Assembly (NCBI GenBank): GCA_030141605.1
Contig: JAQGDQ010000112.1
Span: forward strand, 312,501-376,500
Direction of reading: 5' to 3'
Length of the DNA stretch: 64,000 nucleotides
Source of the DNA: Tubiluchus corallicola
Taxonomy: Eukaryota > Priapulida > Priapulimorpha > Priapulimorphida > Tubiluchidae
Shown: positions 1-13,600 of the stretch, piece after piece
How the letters are laid out: every line of letters begins with the position of its first letter
Numbering within the stretch: position 1 is the stretch's first letter
Notes under the pieces: model-generated
The model's input: the letters and a program-made list of their open reading frames with translations, nothing else
What the model was told of the DNA's origin: nothing
Databases searched by the model: none
Program-made: the position numbers and the translations under genes

Positions 1-1590
1 TTTTGGGTTCGAGTAGCAGTAAATGTGCAAAATTTTTCATATTTTCTAATTTATTACTGCTCTCATGCACTTATGTGGCTGCAAGTGTCTTACATCAATT
101 TACAGTGAGCATTGTTTTGTATTTGAGAATTTTATTAATGCTACCTTTGTACTCCAAAACTCATGTTTAATGCAGATTACACATATGAAATCAAAAGTAA
201 TGATGTTCATGTCACAAAATCATCAACTTCTTAAAGCTAAACCATACCCAATCTTGTCAAAGTATTTTTTTTTAAATTATTGAAGGAAACATACTATTTT
301 TTTCAAAAACGACTTACGTTACAGAAGTCACGTTCGCTCCACTAGTTCTTTGCTGTTACATGCACTTCGCCATTCGCTAGTTAGACGGGCACTAGCACCT
401 GCATTTGGAAAACACATTGCACAAAAACAGGTGCTGTACCTCTCAGTTCAGATGTGTTAGTTTCGACAAACGTTCGACAATTCTTGCATGAGCACAGCAG
501 TAGATTTGAAATTTGAGTTTATATTTTAAAACTTAGTTTTAAAAACCTAGTTTTGTGCAGCACAGTGAGTATCTGACAGTAGCACTGTACTTCAATTTTT
601 CCTTTTGCAAACATGTGCAACACGCTCCTAAATATTTTTGCTGTTGAAAATTATGTTAGTTTGTGATGTCACCAATAGTTGCGCTCGCCTGCCGTTAATT
701 ATGCTTACAATATATTATCTAATTATTAGAAACGTTTTTGCAGTATTAATTGTGTTAAAATGTATACCATTTCTCGGATGTTAAAATGGGGTAGTATATG
801 AGAAATCACCCTGTCTTCCTTTAAGTGTATGCACCTGTTGGAAATGAAAGTTACTAATTTTGTATCCCTGCAGGTTTAGTACATTGTAATTTGCAACTTA
901 AAATTTATACAAAACCATCTTAAGTACTTGCTAGCTTTACATCTCTTAAATAGAGACTGGTGATTGATGAGTTCAGTAAACAAGTAACTTTTACTTAAAG
1001 TACAAGACCTTTATACGTAAAGCTTAAAAAATTCTTCTTGAAATGTTATATGCTTTACATGCTGTCTTATTGTATAAAAAACTTGCATTAACAGTAACAC
1101 TTTATAAAACCTATAAATTTAACTCCCACAATGACCATTAGATGCAGCCATTTTGACAGTAAGTCATTTTAAACAACTTTAAATAACATTGCATAAAGTT
1201 TAAGAAATAATCATCCATAGCACACTCTTCACTAACTAAGCAAAAGTGTAAATTACTTTTTCCTGTCAATAAAATCAAAAACATGTTTTTTGGTGAATCG
1301 GTGGTGCACACTGGGATGGTGATGCAGTGCCGTTTTACCAGGTGGCGCAAACATTTTAAATTAATAAGAATTCTCTTTTCCAATTACATAAGTCTTAGAA
1401 AATGGGTAAGCATAATGCTAAATAATATAACTTTATACAGGAGTCTGTCATTCATTGTCAATTCTTCCATGATTTGTCCCAGTAGTAAGAGAGATTCCAG
1501 TCTTGCCACAACATACAAATCATGTAGACCTTACAATAAGTGCTAAACTGTATAAACAATATGAATGATTTGTAAGAAACTTTTATACTT
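1..1590. other. Non-coding stretch upstream of the ZnT7 exons
   Basis: No exon is recognised here. The ZnT7 segments TM1 to TM3 and the start of TM4 should lie upstream, but neither the TM2 metal-site motif nor an N-terminal exon could be found. The stretch is therefore probably part of one long intron whose 5' exon lies outside the window. The short open frames here are AT-rich and resemble nothing I know. Confidence 0.5.
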
Positions 1591-1593
1591 ATA

Positions 1594-2384
1594 CAATCGA
1601 ACCGCCTTGTACCCCCCCCCCCATTATAATGCCAACTATTGCGCTGTCCCGATTTCCATAATGTATTAAATATAGGAAATACTGCCAACGTATCTGCTGT
1701 GCTAAAAGTCTATTTTATATAATAAATCAACCCCCGTTATAATGCCAGCCAAGATCAAGCACAATGAATTACTGCTGAAAAACAGCCACACCATTGTAAA
1801 GACAATATCTCTGATGAGAAAACAATTATGGTGTTTAAATTAAGATTTAGGTTTCGTAGCAAGTGACTGCATGAAAATGAATGTTGAGGTTTCGAGCAAG
1901 GAGTATCCATTTTAAGACTATAAGAGTTGCGTAGCTAAGCTTTAATACTGAACTAATGTGAATTTAATGGCTGCTGCTTGACTCAAGGTAAGCTATAAGC
2001 GGCGGCTAATTATAGTCCTAACTGTCTAGGAATGTTACGTTGGGAGCATGGGTGGGCCGCGTGGGTGCATATTTCAGCAGTAGGCTAATTAACCAGTATT
2101 TCACAAGATTTCTTCTCCACGTTGTGTTACTTAAACGTTTTGCTAGGTACCGCTATATAACTACACCTGCATTGTTAATTCAGCAAAAATGTGCAGTATA
2201 ACACATGTATTGTTGTAGGTATAATATTTTACTATTTATCACTTATTAAAATTAACTAGAAAACAAAATAGAGATTACACAGTAGAATGGCTCTCATATT
2301 AATGAACCTCACCTTGTCGCCAACCCAGCTATAGCGCCATATTTAGTGGTGTCCCAGAGTTGGCGTGATAACGAGGTTTGACTA
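1594..2384. mobile_element. Possible pogo/Tigger-like non-autonomous DNA transposon in a ZnT7 intron
   Basis: The left end (CAATCGAACCGCCTTG, after TA) and the reverse complement of the right end (TAGTCAAACCTCGTTATC) are related inverted sequences flanked by TA. Both are followed inward by GCCAACT-like words. This style of terminal repeat with a TA target site is typical of pogo/Tigger elements of the Tc1/mariner superfamily. No transposase frame is visible inside. A run of eleven or so C residues lies near 1612. The ends are diverged, so the exact limits are uncertain. Confidence 0.4.
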
Positions 2385-2438
2385 TAGTAATCAATAATCA
2401 TTTAGCAATGTTGCTTATTTAGTTTGTTTAACTTTCAG

Positions 2439-4540
<2,102 letters not shown>

Positions 4541-4985
4541 CGACAAGGTCTTTTAGGCGAGGCTTTTAAATGTGATTGTATAAAAACTATTTATGGTGTA
4601 TTAACGAGGTGAAGAAAATTATGTGTTCAGTGCTGCAAGCTCTAAGAGTTGCAAATCTAAGGCTCTCATCTCAGCAGTATTTTGCCTGTTTATTTTCATG
4701 GACTGTACGTGGGTGCTTCGTCACTAGATTATCATAGTTTTGTACTACCTTCACCCTCCACGTTGAGTAGAAAAAGTACGCATCCTTCAAGATGTGTTCC
4801 GTAAAGCATATTTTCTTTCCAACTTCTAAGAAACACTTTTGAATTTAGACTTACACATATTTTTCTTTGTGAGGTTTGTGATAAAAAAGGACAGCGTATA
4901 TTTTTAGTATTTGTTCGCTTTGGGAAAAATGAACCATTTGGGTTAATGGCTTGTATTATGTAAATAATTAGATATTTATTGTGGA

Positions 4986-4991
4986 AATAAA
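4986..4991 (+). terminator. Polyadenylation signal of ZnT7
   Basis: AATAAA lies about 445 bp after the ZnT7 stop codon in AT-rich sequence and is the first good signal after it. Confidence 0.6.
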
Positions 4992-5504
4992 TTTTATCAT
5001 TATGAATTTTCTAACCTTTTGTTCATATTTAGATATCTTTTAGACTGCATGAAGTCTGTGATAGTGTCTGCATAAATACATGAACTGCTTTGTGTAGACT
5101 TTAGTGACATTCTTTTCAATCAAATATTCATATCCACTAATTTGCTTGAATAGTTTCCTATACGTTTTGTCAGCTCTGCAAGCTGTAATCAAGCACTTAT
5201 TGGCAGCTTTTATCAATATGGCTTGACGGTTGTAGAGGGACTACAACCTATTCCAGATCAAAGATAATCCTCTGAAATGAGACATTAAACGGGTAGCATT
5301 CCTCATTAGAGGAAGTACGATAGCTGAAATCATCCAGCCTGATGTTGCCTAACCTTCTAGCTAAAGACAGATTACGAAAGAGAATTATGTTATGATAAGT
5401 TGGTATAAATATTTCACTTGGAAGCAAGCAACACTGTGTGGTCCAATAAAAAGATTAGCGCCATTGCTGAAAGAAAAGAGAAAATCAAAATCGGTTTCAT
5501 TTAC

Positions 5505-6796
5505 ACTTCTAGAAAAACAGAAGTTGTCTTCTGATTCTCTTCTATTTTAGCAGCAACATTAAACAATAAAGAAAAACAATAAAATTTCTACAAGTTAATC
5601 ACATTAAACAATAAAGAAAAAGATTAAAATTCTATAAGTTAATCAAAGTACAAAAATACGTAAGTAATTACCAAGTGCATGTCAAAACCAGACATACAAT
5701 CTATGCAATGAGGTTCTGTTAGATTGTCAATAAAACAAATTACATAATCAAGTGAACTTTACAAATAATTTACAAAACCGAACTAGCATTGGACAAGAAT
5801 CAATTCAATAACAATATGAACCATCCCTTAATTCCTGACCATTTGGTAACAGGTCTTGCTTTCTGACTGTAGTATCTTTAGAGTTTGGTACCATGACGGG
5901 CGTAAAATGGGGCGGTGTTGTGACAACCTATGGAAAAGGATACTAAACTGAATATTATTACAAAAACATTACCTGTGTCTGCCCTATCATTTGCTTCAAT
6001 TTAGTTACCATGCGACCTTCTTTGTTTACTTAGAAATACGTTATACTGTACCACAATATTATCTAATACTAATTAGAGAACATAAAGATGGCAAAAAAAC
6101 AGCGACCATGGAAGAAGCCATCCTCTTGTGAGTAACATGCTATGCAGTTACTGATTTTTCTACAATCTTGTAAATTTCAGTTTTGTCCTTTAATCATCCT
6201 TTAAACAACAGGATGATTACATTAGAAAATATTACCTGTGGTATCGTGGAGGTTGTTGTTGAGGTCACCGCATTTTGACGCACAATTAGTTAAGGCTGAG
6301 TGGAAGGCACTACACCATGCATCTATAGAACATCTAGTAATCTGTTTATAATTTTACAGAAAAGAAACGACAAAGTTCGATGGATATCATCATAATTACG
6401 TTGTGACGTTTACTAACATAATTCTCATTTACATATTGTATGTTATGAAGTGATAATGTAAATAAGCACATCATGATGTTTTAACTCATTTGTTTATTGC
6501 TTTCACTTACAAATATATACAGGTGACACGGTAATGGACATCAAATACTAATAACACTTTTCGAGAACAAACTTTAGGTAAAAACATTCACTCTGATGTG
6601 TTAATGAAAACTAAAAGTTTAATTCAGTCTTAATTTATTTTAATCCATTTACCATAACAAAATAATACTCAAATATAGTGAAAATACCAAATTAAAATAA
6701 ACAAGCATGGTATTTTGTTCACCGTATTTATGTATTATTTTGTCCAAAAGCAAATTTTAATCTTGCTCTTGACAGTAGTGTATCTGGGAAATGAAT
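5505..6796. repeat. Dispersed repeat, copy 1 (about 1.3 kb)
   Basis: A diverged copy lies at 18412-19588 in the same orientation. Shared landmarks in order are a CTTCT...CAGAAG inverted start, several short blocks with AAACAATAAA, a GAGGTCACCG word, GGACATCAAATACTAATAAC, and a final block ending near TATCTGGGAAATGAA. There is no open frame of note. It is an interspersed element of unknown class, presumably non-autonomous. Confidence 0.7.
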
Positions 6797-6799
6797 GGA

Positions 6800-7450
6800 A
6801 ATGATTGCCTACGAGCTAAATTCATCCATAATAATACAGTTCTAGTAAATATTGCAGCAATTTGAATAAAATGGCTACGCCAAGTGTGAAAAATAGTGAA
6901 ATTTCAAAATTGGAACAAACGTAGAATTAACGCCTTTGCGTTCTGATTGCGTTTTGCTTGATATAATCCTTTAACTACTTGATAATTTTTGTTTGCCTTA
7001 AGGAATTTTGTTTGTTTTTTACTTTCATTTGACATGAGATATCTTTATTGATTTTTTTGTATTGCATGTTGACATTACTATTTACCATACATTTATGCAT
7101 ATAGTGTAACTGTTATTATTATTATTATTCAAAATGTAACCTTGTATTCAATTCTCAAAAAATTCTCGTTTACTATTTTTCCACCCTTTTAAAATTTGAC
7201 TAGATTAAATATACCCAATACCATTTCTGCTACTTAGTACATAATTTAATACCAAATCTATTTTTAATATTATAATGTTTTTTCGTCTAAAATACACCTT
7301 TAAGTAAACTTGTATTTTTATAAGAGGCAGCTGATCAAGTAACCAATAGCTTCTTCGTTGCTCCTCAGTTGCAACAAAATGTAAAAATAATTATGTCAAA
7401 TTTTAACTGCTAATAAAGAAAATAAAGTCAAATTGAATTGAATTCAATTA
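6800..7450. other. AT-rich spacer with a LINE-like 3' tail
   Basis: No gene is seen. The segment ends with AATAAAG and a short ATTGA-type repeat near 7425-7446. That kind of end is common on CR1-like LINE 3' untranslated regions, and a TTATTATTATT run lies near 7110. This may be the tail of a LINE whose coding part is gone. Confidence 0.3.
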
Positions 7451-7559
7451 GCTGCACAAAATGCCTTGCTTTATTAAAACGTACATTTTGAAATCTGGTG
7501 CATAGGTTTTAATATAATTACATAATTTTTTTAATATAAGTCCCTTAGAGATAGACAGG

Positions 7560-8045
7560 GTGTGGCTCTTGGTTTAGTAAGATTTAAAAAAGCAGAAACG
7601 GCGGACAAGTTTTTCGTACAGATCTCCCACATTGCCAAGAGCTAGAAAGTGAAAGATAGCAGATGACGAGTTTAACGTAAGACTTCGATTACTTAAAGTT
7701 TACGTTACCAGCATATTTATGTATAACAGCGAAACTTGGGGTATAACGATTACTCAAGAGAGGCAGATTAAGACATTTCATAGAAATCTTCTTAGGAAAG
7801 TTTTAAAGATAAAATGGCCAGAAATGAAGACTTAAGTTATACTTTTTTGTTATAGTACACCAGAACAAAAGAAAATTATTGGAGTTCAAAAGTCAAGATC
7901 CGAAGATTAAGATGGCTAGTACATCTTCTAAGAGTACCAAATGAAGCACCAGTAAGAATTGTCTTAAAGGAAGCCTTAAAACTATGTTGATACCTCAATG
8001 CCTACAACAGGTGGAATGAGATTTTGATGATGAAGATGATGATGA
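7560..8045 (+). pseudogene. Decayed LINE reverse transcriptase, C-terminal part (RTE-like)
   Basis: Translation with several frame changes gives the C-terminal signature of RTE/CR1-class reverse transcriptases. NSETWGITITQERQIKTFHR near 7723-7782 continues into LLRKVLKIKWPE. After a frame shift, RWLVHLLRVPNEAP appears near 7910-7950. These match the usual SETW, FHR..LR+ILGI.W and W.GH+.RMP motifs. Stops and shifts show that it is dead. A relative on the other strand lies at 59540-60180. Confidence 0.6.
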
Positions 8046-8513
8046 TGAACTGCCACACGTGCATGATTTGAATTTTATAAAAGGCTCACTGTAAATTGCG
8101 AACGAGTAATCTACGAGCTCCATAGTGGAAACAGCAAAACTACAACAACTAGGCCTACATAAACCATGGAATGCTGATGCAGGATTTACATGGTTAGGCA
8201 GTTAGTATTTGTCTTAGCTAAAATAAAAATAATTAATACTGACAGTATGTATACCTTGTACATACTTATAGATTTTATTTACAAATGTAATGAAAATTTT
8301 GCGTACATGTACGTTTAACCATTGTAAGGTAAATCCAGGAAAATATTGGTAACACCTTGTTTATTTTTAAAGTTAAAGCATGAAAATTAATAAAAAATGT
8401 AATTGGTCAAACAAATAATTAATATATAGATGAATGAACAGATTAGCAATTTTTGTGCTTCTATATCGATTTTTAAAATAATTATTTTATAGTCATGAGT
8501 CTAAGTTATTTGT

Positions 8514-8653
8514 GCAACCAACTAGAACCAACATCAGATCACACTTCTTTTGCGCATCGTGTAGTTCAACCATGGAATTATCTTTCATCATCAACCATCA
8601 ATGCTTCATCGGTTGACAGTTTCAAAAGGCTTATGAGAAAGGACCATTTATAG
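8514..8653 (+). pseudogene. LINE ORF2 C-terminal fragment (CR1/L2-like)
   Basis: One frame reads FAHRVVQPWNYLSSSTINAS, then VDSFKRLMRKDHL and a TAG stop. This is the classical end of CR1/L2/jockey-type ORF2 proteins (F..R+V..WN.LP..+..A.S+..FK..L). It is only the last 46 or so residues, so this is a 5'-truncated insertion unrelated in frame to the reverse transcriptase relic at 7560-8045. Confidence 0.6.
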
Positions 8654-9007
8654 ATAGTTACCATCTCGGTCCTTATTGCTTTGCATAAGCTGTAAGGTAT
8701 AGAGAACTAATGAATTAGCCCTATAATGTTGCGTACCAAAAATTACTTGAATTTTTAAACCAAACTCGAGTGACAGGAAATATGAAAAACTTCGGATGTA
8801 GTCTGGATTATTAGATCTTTTTTATTTTGATTAATTTTGAGACAGAAATTTATAGCAGATAATTAATTAATTGCTATAAACTTAATTTCAAGAGTATTAT
8901 TGTGAAAAACTTCCTGTTACAAACCTTCAATTAATTACATCTTGATGCCTAACCTGAAAGACGACAAATGTGAAAAAATCGGTATATGCAGCCTGGATTT
9001 GAACCAG

Positions 9008-9009
<2 letters not shown>

Positions 9010-9071
<62 letters not shown>
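9010..9071. repeat. (CT)n microsatellite
   Basis: A perfect CT dinucleotide run of about 60 bp. It produces the artificial Leu/Ser and Arg/Glu open frames on both strands. Confidence 0.95.
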
Positions 9072-9072
<1 letters not shown>

Positions 9073-9139
9073 ACATTGTTTGCGGTACATCCTGAGCATC
9101 GGTCTGCGACGACGGATTGAGAGGAAATTCCATTAACTC

Positions 9140-10605
9140 AAAAGAATGAAAGACCTCAACAATGCAATGTATAATCCCTATAACATCATTACAGGGAACC
9201 TGCTAGGACCCAGAAAAAAGTACTTTATAAGGATACATAGCTAATCATTTGCTTGTGTCTACGATGTAGATGGACAAACATGTATTAACAATAAAAATGT
9301 ATAAATATTGTACAATACATGGTTTTATAGAGGATGTAAAGACAGTGAAGCACTTTTAGAAAATGCTGTCATGTATCACTGTTTGCAGTAAGCTCTGATT
9401 CAATGAAAATGACTTCAATAAACTAAAAATTATACAATGTTTCATATTAAATTTCGTATACACATTTAGTTGTGAATTTGCGAGACATGTTCAGTATAGT
9501 CAATGAGATTAAAAAAGTCAGTCAACTTTGTTTACACAAAATTTCTGTTTGTATCTGTAAAAAGTTTTTACATTAGGAATAGGATTCATCACTGGGTGAA
9601 TCATCTCAGTAGTGAGCTGCCTGTGTAGGTATGTAAAACACATGGGCATCAAGCTGCTGATTGACTCATTGTTATTAAATGCAGTAGTAGATAAGATGAC
9701 CTTTCAACATGGCAGGTTAACTCTGCATGCTGCCTGCCCAACAACTTTGTCGCTGTACCTGGAATGTCGGGTTAACCTAATAATGCATAGTCATGCAGAC
9801 AATGGGGCTAGACGAAAAGTCCGCAATATGTAGTAACAGAGTATTCTGTATTTAAAGCTATTATACTAGTTAAATAAACGCTGAAAGATCATTCATTATT
9901 GTGAGTTCGCATTACCCGTGTTTAGGCAATAAACCATGTTCGCTATAATGGCGTGTTTAGGGCAGATTCACCTAACGGGATATTAGATGACAGAAAGTGA
10001 AAAATAAGGCTCCACTATAATTATGTGACTTAGTATTTTTGTGGAAAATTTTAGCTTTTGTTGTGGTTGGTGATACCCTTCAAAGATATATGTAACAGCA
10101 CCATAAACCAACAACAAGACCTAAGTGTGTTAATTCATTTATGTGTCTGTCTGCATCTCCTTGCTATTTTGAAGAACTCCAAAATTATAGTTAGATACGA
10201 GTACAATGATGTCACGTCTACAAAGACTTATATTATGCTCATAATATTGCCTGCATTGTCCAAACCACGCCTATATTGCATTTTTGCTGTGAACTAATTC
10301 CTCCACGATCTCGTAGTGATGATTTTCAATTGGACATGCTCAGAGTTTTTTGCTATTGCAAACTGTCAAAACTATTAATGCGTCCATTGCCATTCCAATT
10401 GTATCAACTGTTACTAATACTAATGTCCCAGAACCCTCGCTGCGATCTGATGGAGACCCGGCTAATCTTTAAAGTCAAAGTGAGGTCTTCCTTGGGTATT
10501 ATGGCATTTTAGAAGGTAATTATGTATTGCAACCACAAGGTCTTATTTTACTTATTTTAGCAACCATCTTAAACAGAGATTGGAAAACCTGGCCAAATCA
10601 TCAAG
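9140..10605. other. Spacer upstream of Ig gene A
   Basis: No exon or element is recognised. Short open frames near 9612, 10058 and 10276 have no family resemblance and no splice context. The promoter of gene A should lie at the right end, but no clear TATA box or initiator can be picked out. Confidence 0.4.
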
Positions 10606-13600
10606 ATGAGATCATATAATACACTGCTGCACTTGATTATTATCCTGTTCATTACCTGTAAGTTCAATTAAAAATATTTTTTATGTCAAAAGTAATACTT
10701 TGAGACTGCAGTAATTTAAAAAGAATAACTAGTTTACTCATTTCCTATTTTCTTAGAAACATTGTATTTCAGTGCACAATTCTAATTGATAATTTAAACT
10801 TTATTTCCGATTTGCTATAATTACTATAATACTACATGGTTCCACATATTTTGCCTCTTCTAGTGCTATATATTGCACAGTTACATATTACTGAAGAAAT
10901 TAATTAATCAATTTAGCCAAATACCTAATTTGGAAAACTTATTTTGTGTTAGCACACCACAAACAGTTTCAATACAAGCCACACATTGGATGGCAGCTAT
11001 ACAATTAAAATTAGCACCTAATGAATTATACCATTTTCTTCCTACACAAAATCATGTGTTTGGCAAGTTCGTAATGCCTGCTGTAACAGTTGGTGCAATA
11101 TCTTTTTATTAGTTTTTGTGACAAAATTCCTAATGTACCTAAAGTTTACTTTACATTTTTACCTAAACTTTGTAAAACTTTTAAGATTTATTCGTTTAGC
11201 AACCTGAAAAATGAAATTAATTACTACTATTATTATGTAATTATTAAGTTCAATTACTCTTTTAAGTATTAGTAACTCACTGCAAAATTGATATTGTAGC
11301 GCAGGTGCTTGGGCGGCCCACTCTGCACAACCTCTACCTTTATTCCAAAACTAGTGTTATATTTCAACCCTAAACGTACCAGTAGTTCAAACCTAAGTCT
11401 TCTAAATTATTCTTTTACAAATGTTTCGGTTCTTATTGGCTAAATCTTCACACCTTTTTGCTTTCAACCAATCAGGCTTCATTTTGGCTCTATCTCTGAC
11501 ATGTGCACTACTTTGAGGAAGGTTATAAAGGGAGGGTAAAAACCTGCTGTACTTTGGAGCTACACTGGTAGTTGTGCAGAGTTGGTGGTTCTTGTGCTTG
11601 TGTTTCTTCCATCAGACTTAGAGCTCTCCTACAACCCGCTAGATGGCAAGTTTGGTATCAGTCTCTCCACTTTATTTCTTTGCTCTGTTTCTCTTTAATT
11701 TGTTTAAAATCTTGTCATAGTTAGCTTAGGCTTTGTAATATTTAAATCTCTTTCCAGTTAAATCTTCAGCGTTATTTAATTCAGCTTTGTTTAATTGTGG
11801 TTATGTGGAAATCATTATTAGGCTGTTCCGCTTCCGTACCTGCAGGCCCGAACCACCCCCGGGTGGTCGTACTTTATACACGTTACTTATGTATGCAAGT
11901 TATATAACATACCTGTATATATGATTATATGCTGTAGATATAATTATATATCTATATATACTTACTTGGTTATAATATTCTATTTTTGCATTTAGTTGAT
12001 TCATTACGCATATAGGATTTTTGGCATAGCAGCAAAATCCGAATCTTAATATTTAAGTGTGAGTTTTTTTGCAGATGTGCGGAGTGAACCACAATATTTT
12101 AAACAAGAACCTGAAGATGTTGCTGCTTTGCCTGGAGATGACGTTGTGCTACAGTGCGTAGCAAACACTGAATATACACGACTTGTAGGGACATGGTATC
12201 ATAATGACCGGGTCCTTGTTGTACATACAAGTGATAACCATGTTTTCATTGACAGTGATCCTCTTAACACTGGAAACTGGGATGTAAAGATTAAAGATGT
12301 AAATATAAATCAGCGCGATGGTTTCTATCACTGCCGAATAAGTGATTATGGCGATATAAATGAAGAGTCACGCAAAGTAGAAGTAAATGTTGTTGGTAAG
12401 TCAACACACTTGATTACCTCTTCTCAGTTTTTTTAAATCCGTAATTATACAATTTGACACTTAATCCATAGTAAGGGTTTTATACCTGATATTCAATTCT
12501 ACTATGCAATGGCTTTGTTTGGACGAATCCATAACAATCTAGCGGGGGGGGGGGGGTTGAAAATAAATGGCATTGCACATGTTTTATTTTTTATCAATTT
12601 TTGTTGTAAAATTTAAGATGTGTGTAAAGTTAATTTCACATTTTTACCTAAACTTTGTAAATTTTTTAAAGTTTAGTTACTTATTAATCTGGAAAATGAA
12701 ATTAATTGGTATTTTAAACAAATGTAATTCGTTGCAATAGTGGTAGTTATATAACTGCCACCCACAACAGCAGTAAACTATCCCAAGTTAAATTTGGCCA
12801 AAAGACGTATGACCCTGACAAAATTTTTGCAAAGCTGGTTTTTTTGCACAGAAATCCGAGTAACATTAAAAAATCCACACAAATCCACATTGGGGGAAAA
12901 GTGTCGTTGTGAACGACCGAAAATCATAAAAAATACATTTAATTTGCAATTAGACTAATAACCTGTTAAACCGCTATTACTGTAGTACATATGGTTTCTA
13001 TCTATCTGTTACCTATTCTAAAAATGTACCTAAACTTTGTAAATTTTTTAAAGTTTAGTTACTTATTAATCTGGAAAATGAAATTAATTGGTATTTTAAA
13101 CAAATGTAATTCGTTGCAATAGTGGTAGTTATATAACTGCCACCCACAACAGCAGTAAACTATCCCAAGTTAAATTTGGCCAAAAGACGTATGACCCTGA
13201 CAAAATTTTTGCAAAGCTGGTTTTTTTGCACAGAAATCCGAGTAACATTAAAAAATCCACACAAATCCACATTGGGGGAAAAGTGTCGTTGTGAACGACC
13301 GAAAATCATAAAAAATACATTTAATTTGCAATTAGACTAATAACCTGTTAAACCGCTATTACTGTAGTACATATGGTTTCTATCTATCTGTTACCTATTC
13401 TAAAAATGTGTTTAACCTAATAGTGAACGGTTGCTCTAGTTTTGCTCTATTCGGTACTAGCAGTTGGCTTTTACAAGACATTATATGCAGACATCATTTT
13501 ACCTATATTTCTGTGGCAACTTCTGTATCAATAAACGTTTAAAGTATATTCTACTGTTATACCTTTTGTCAACACGACAAAAAGGTTGAGGCTGTAAATT

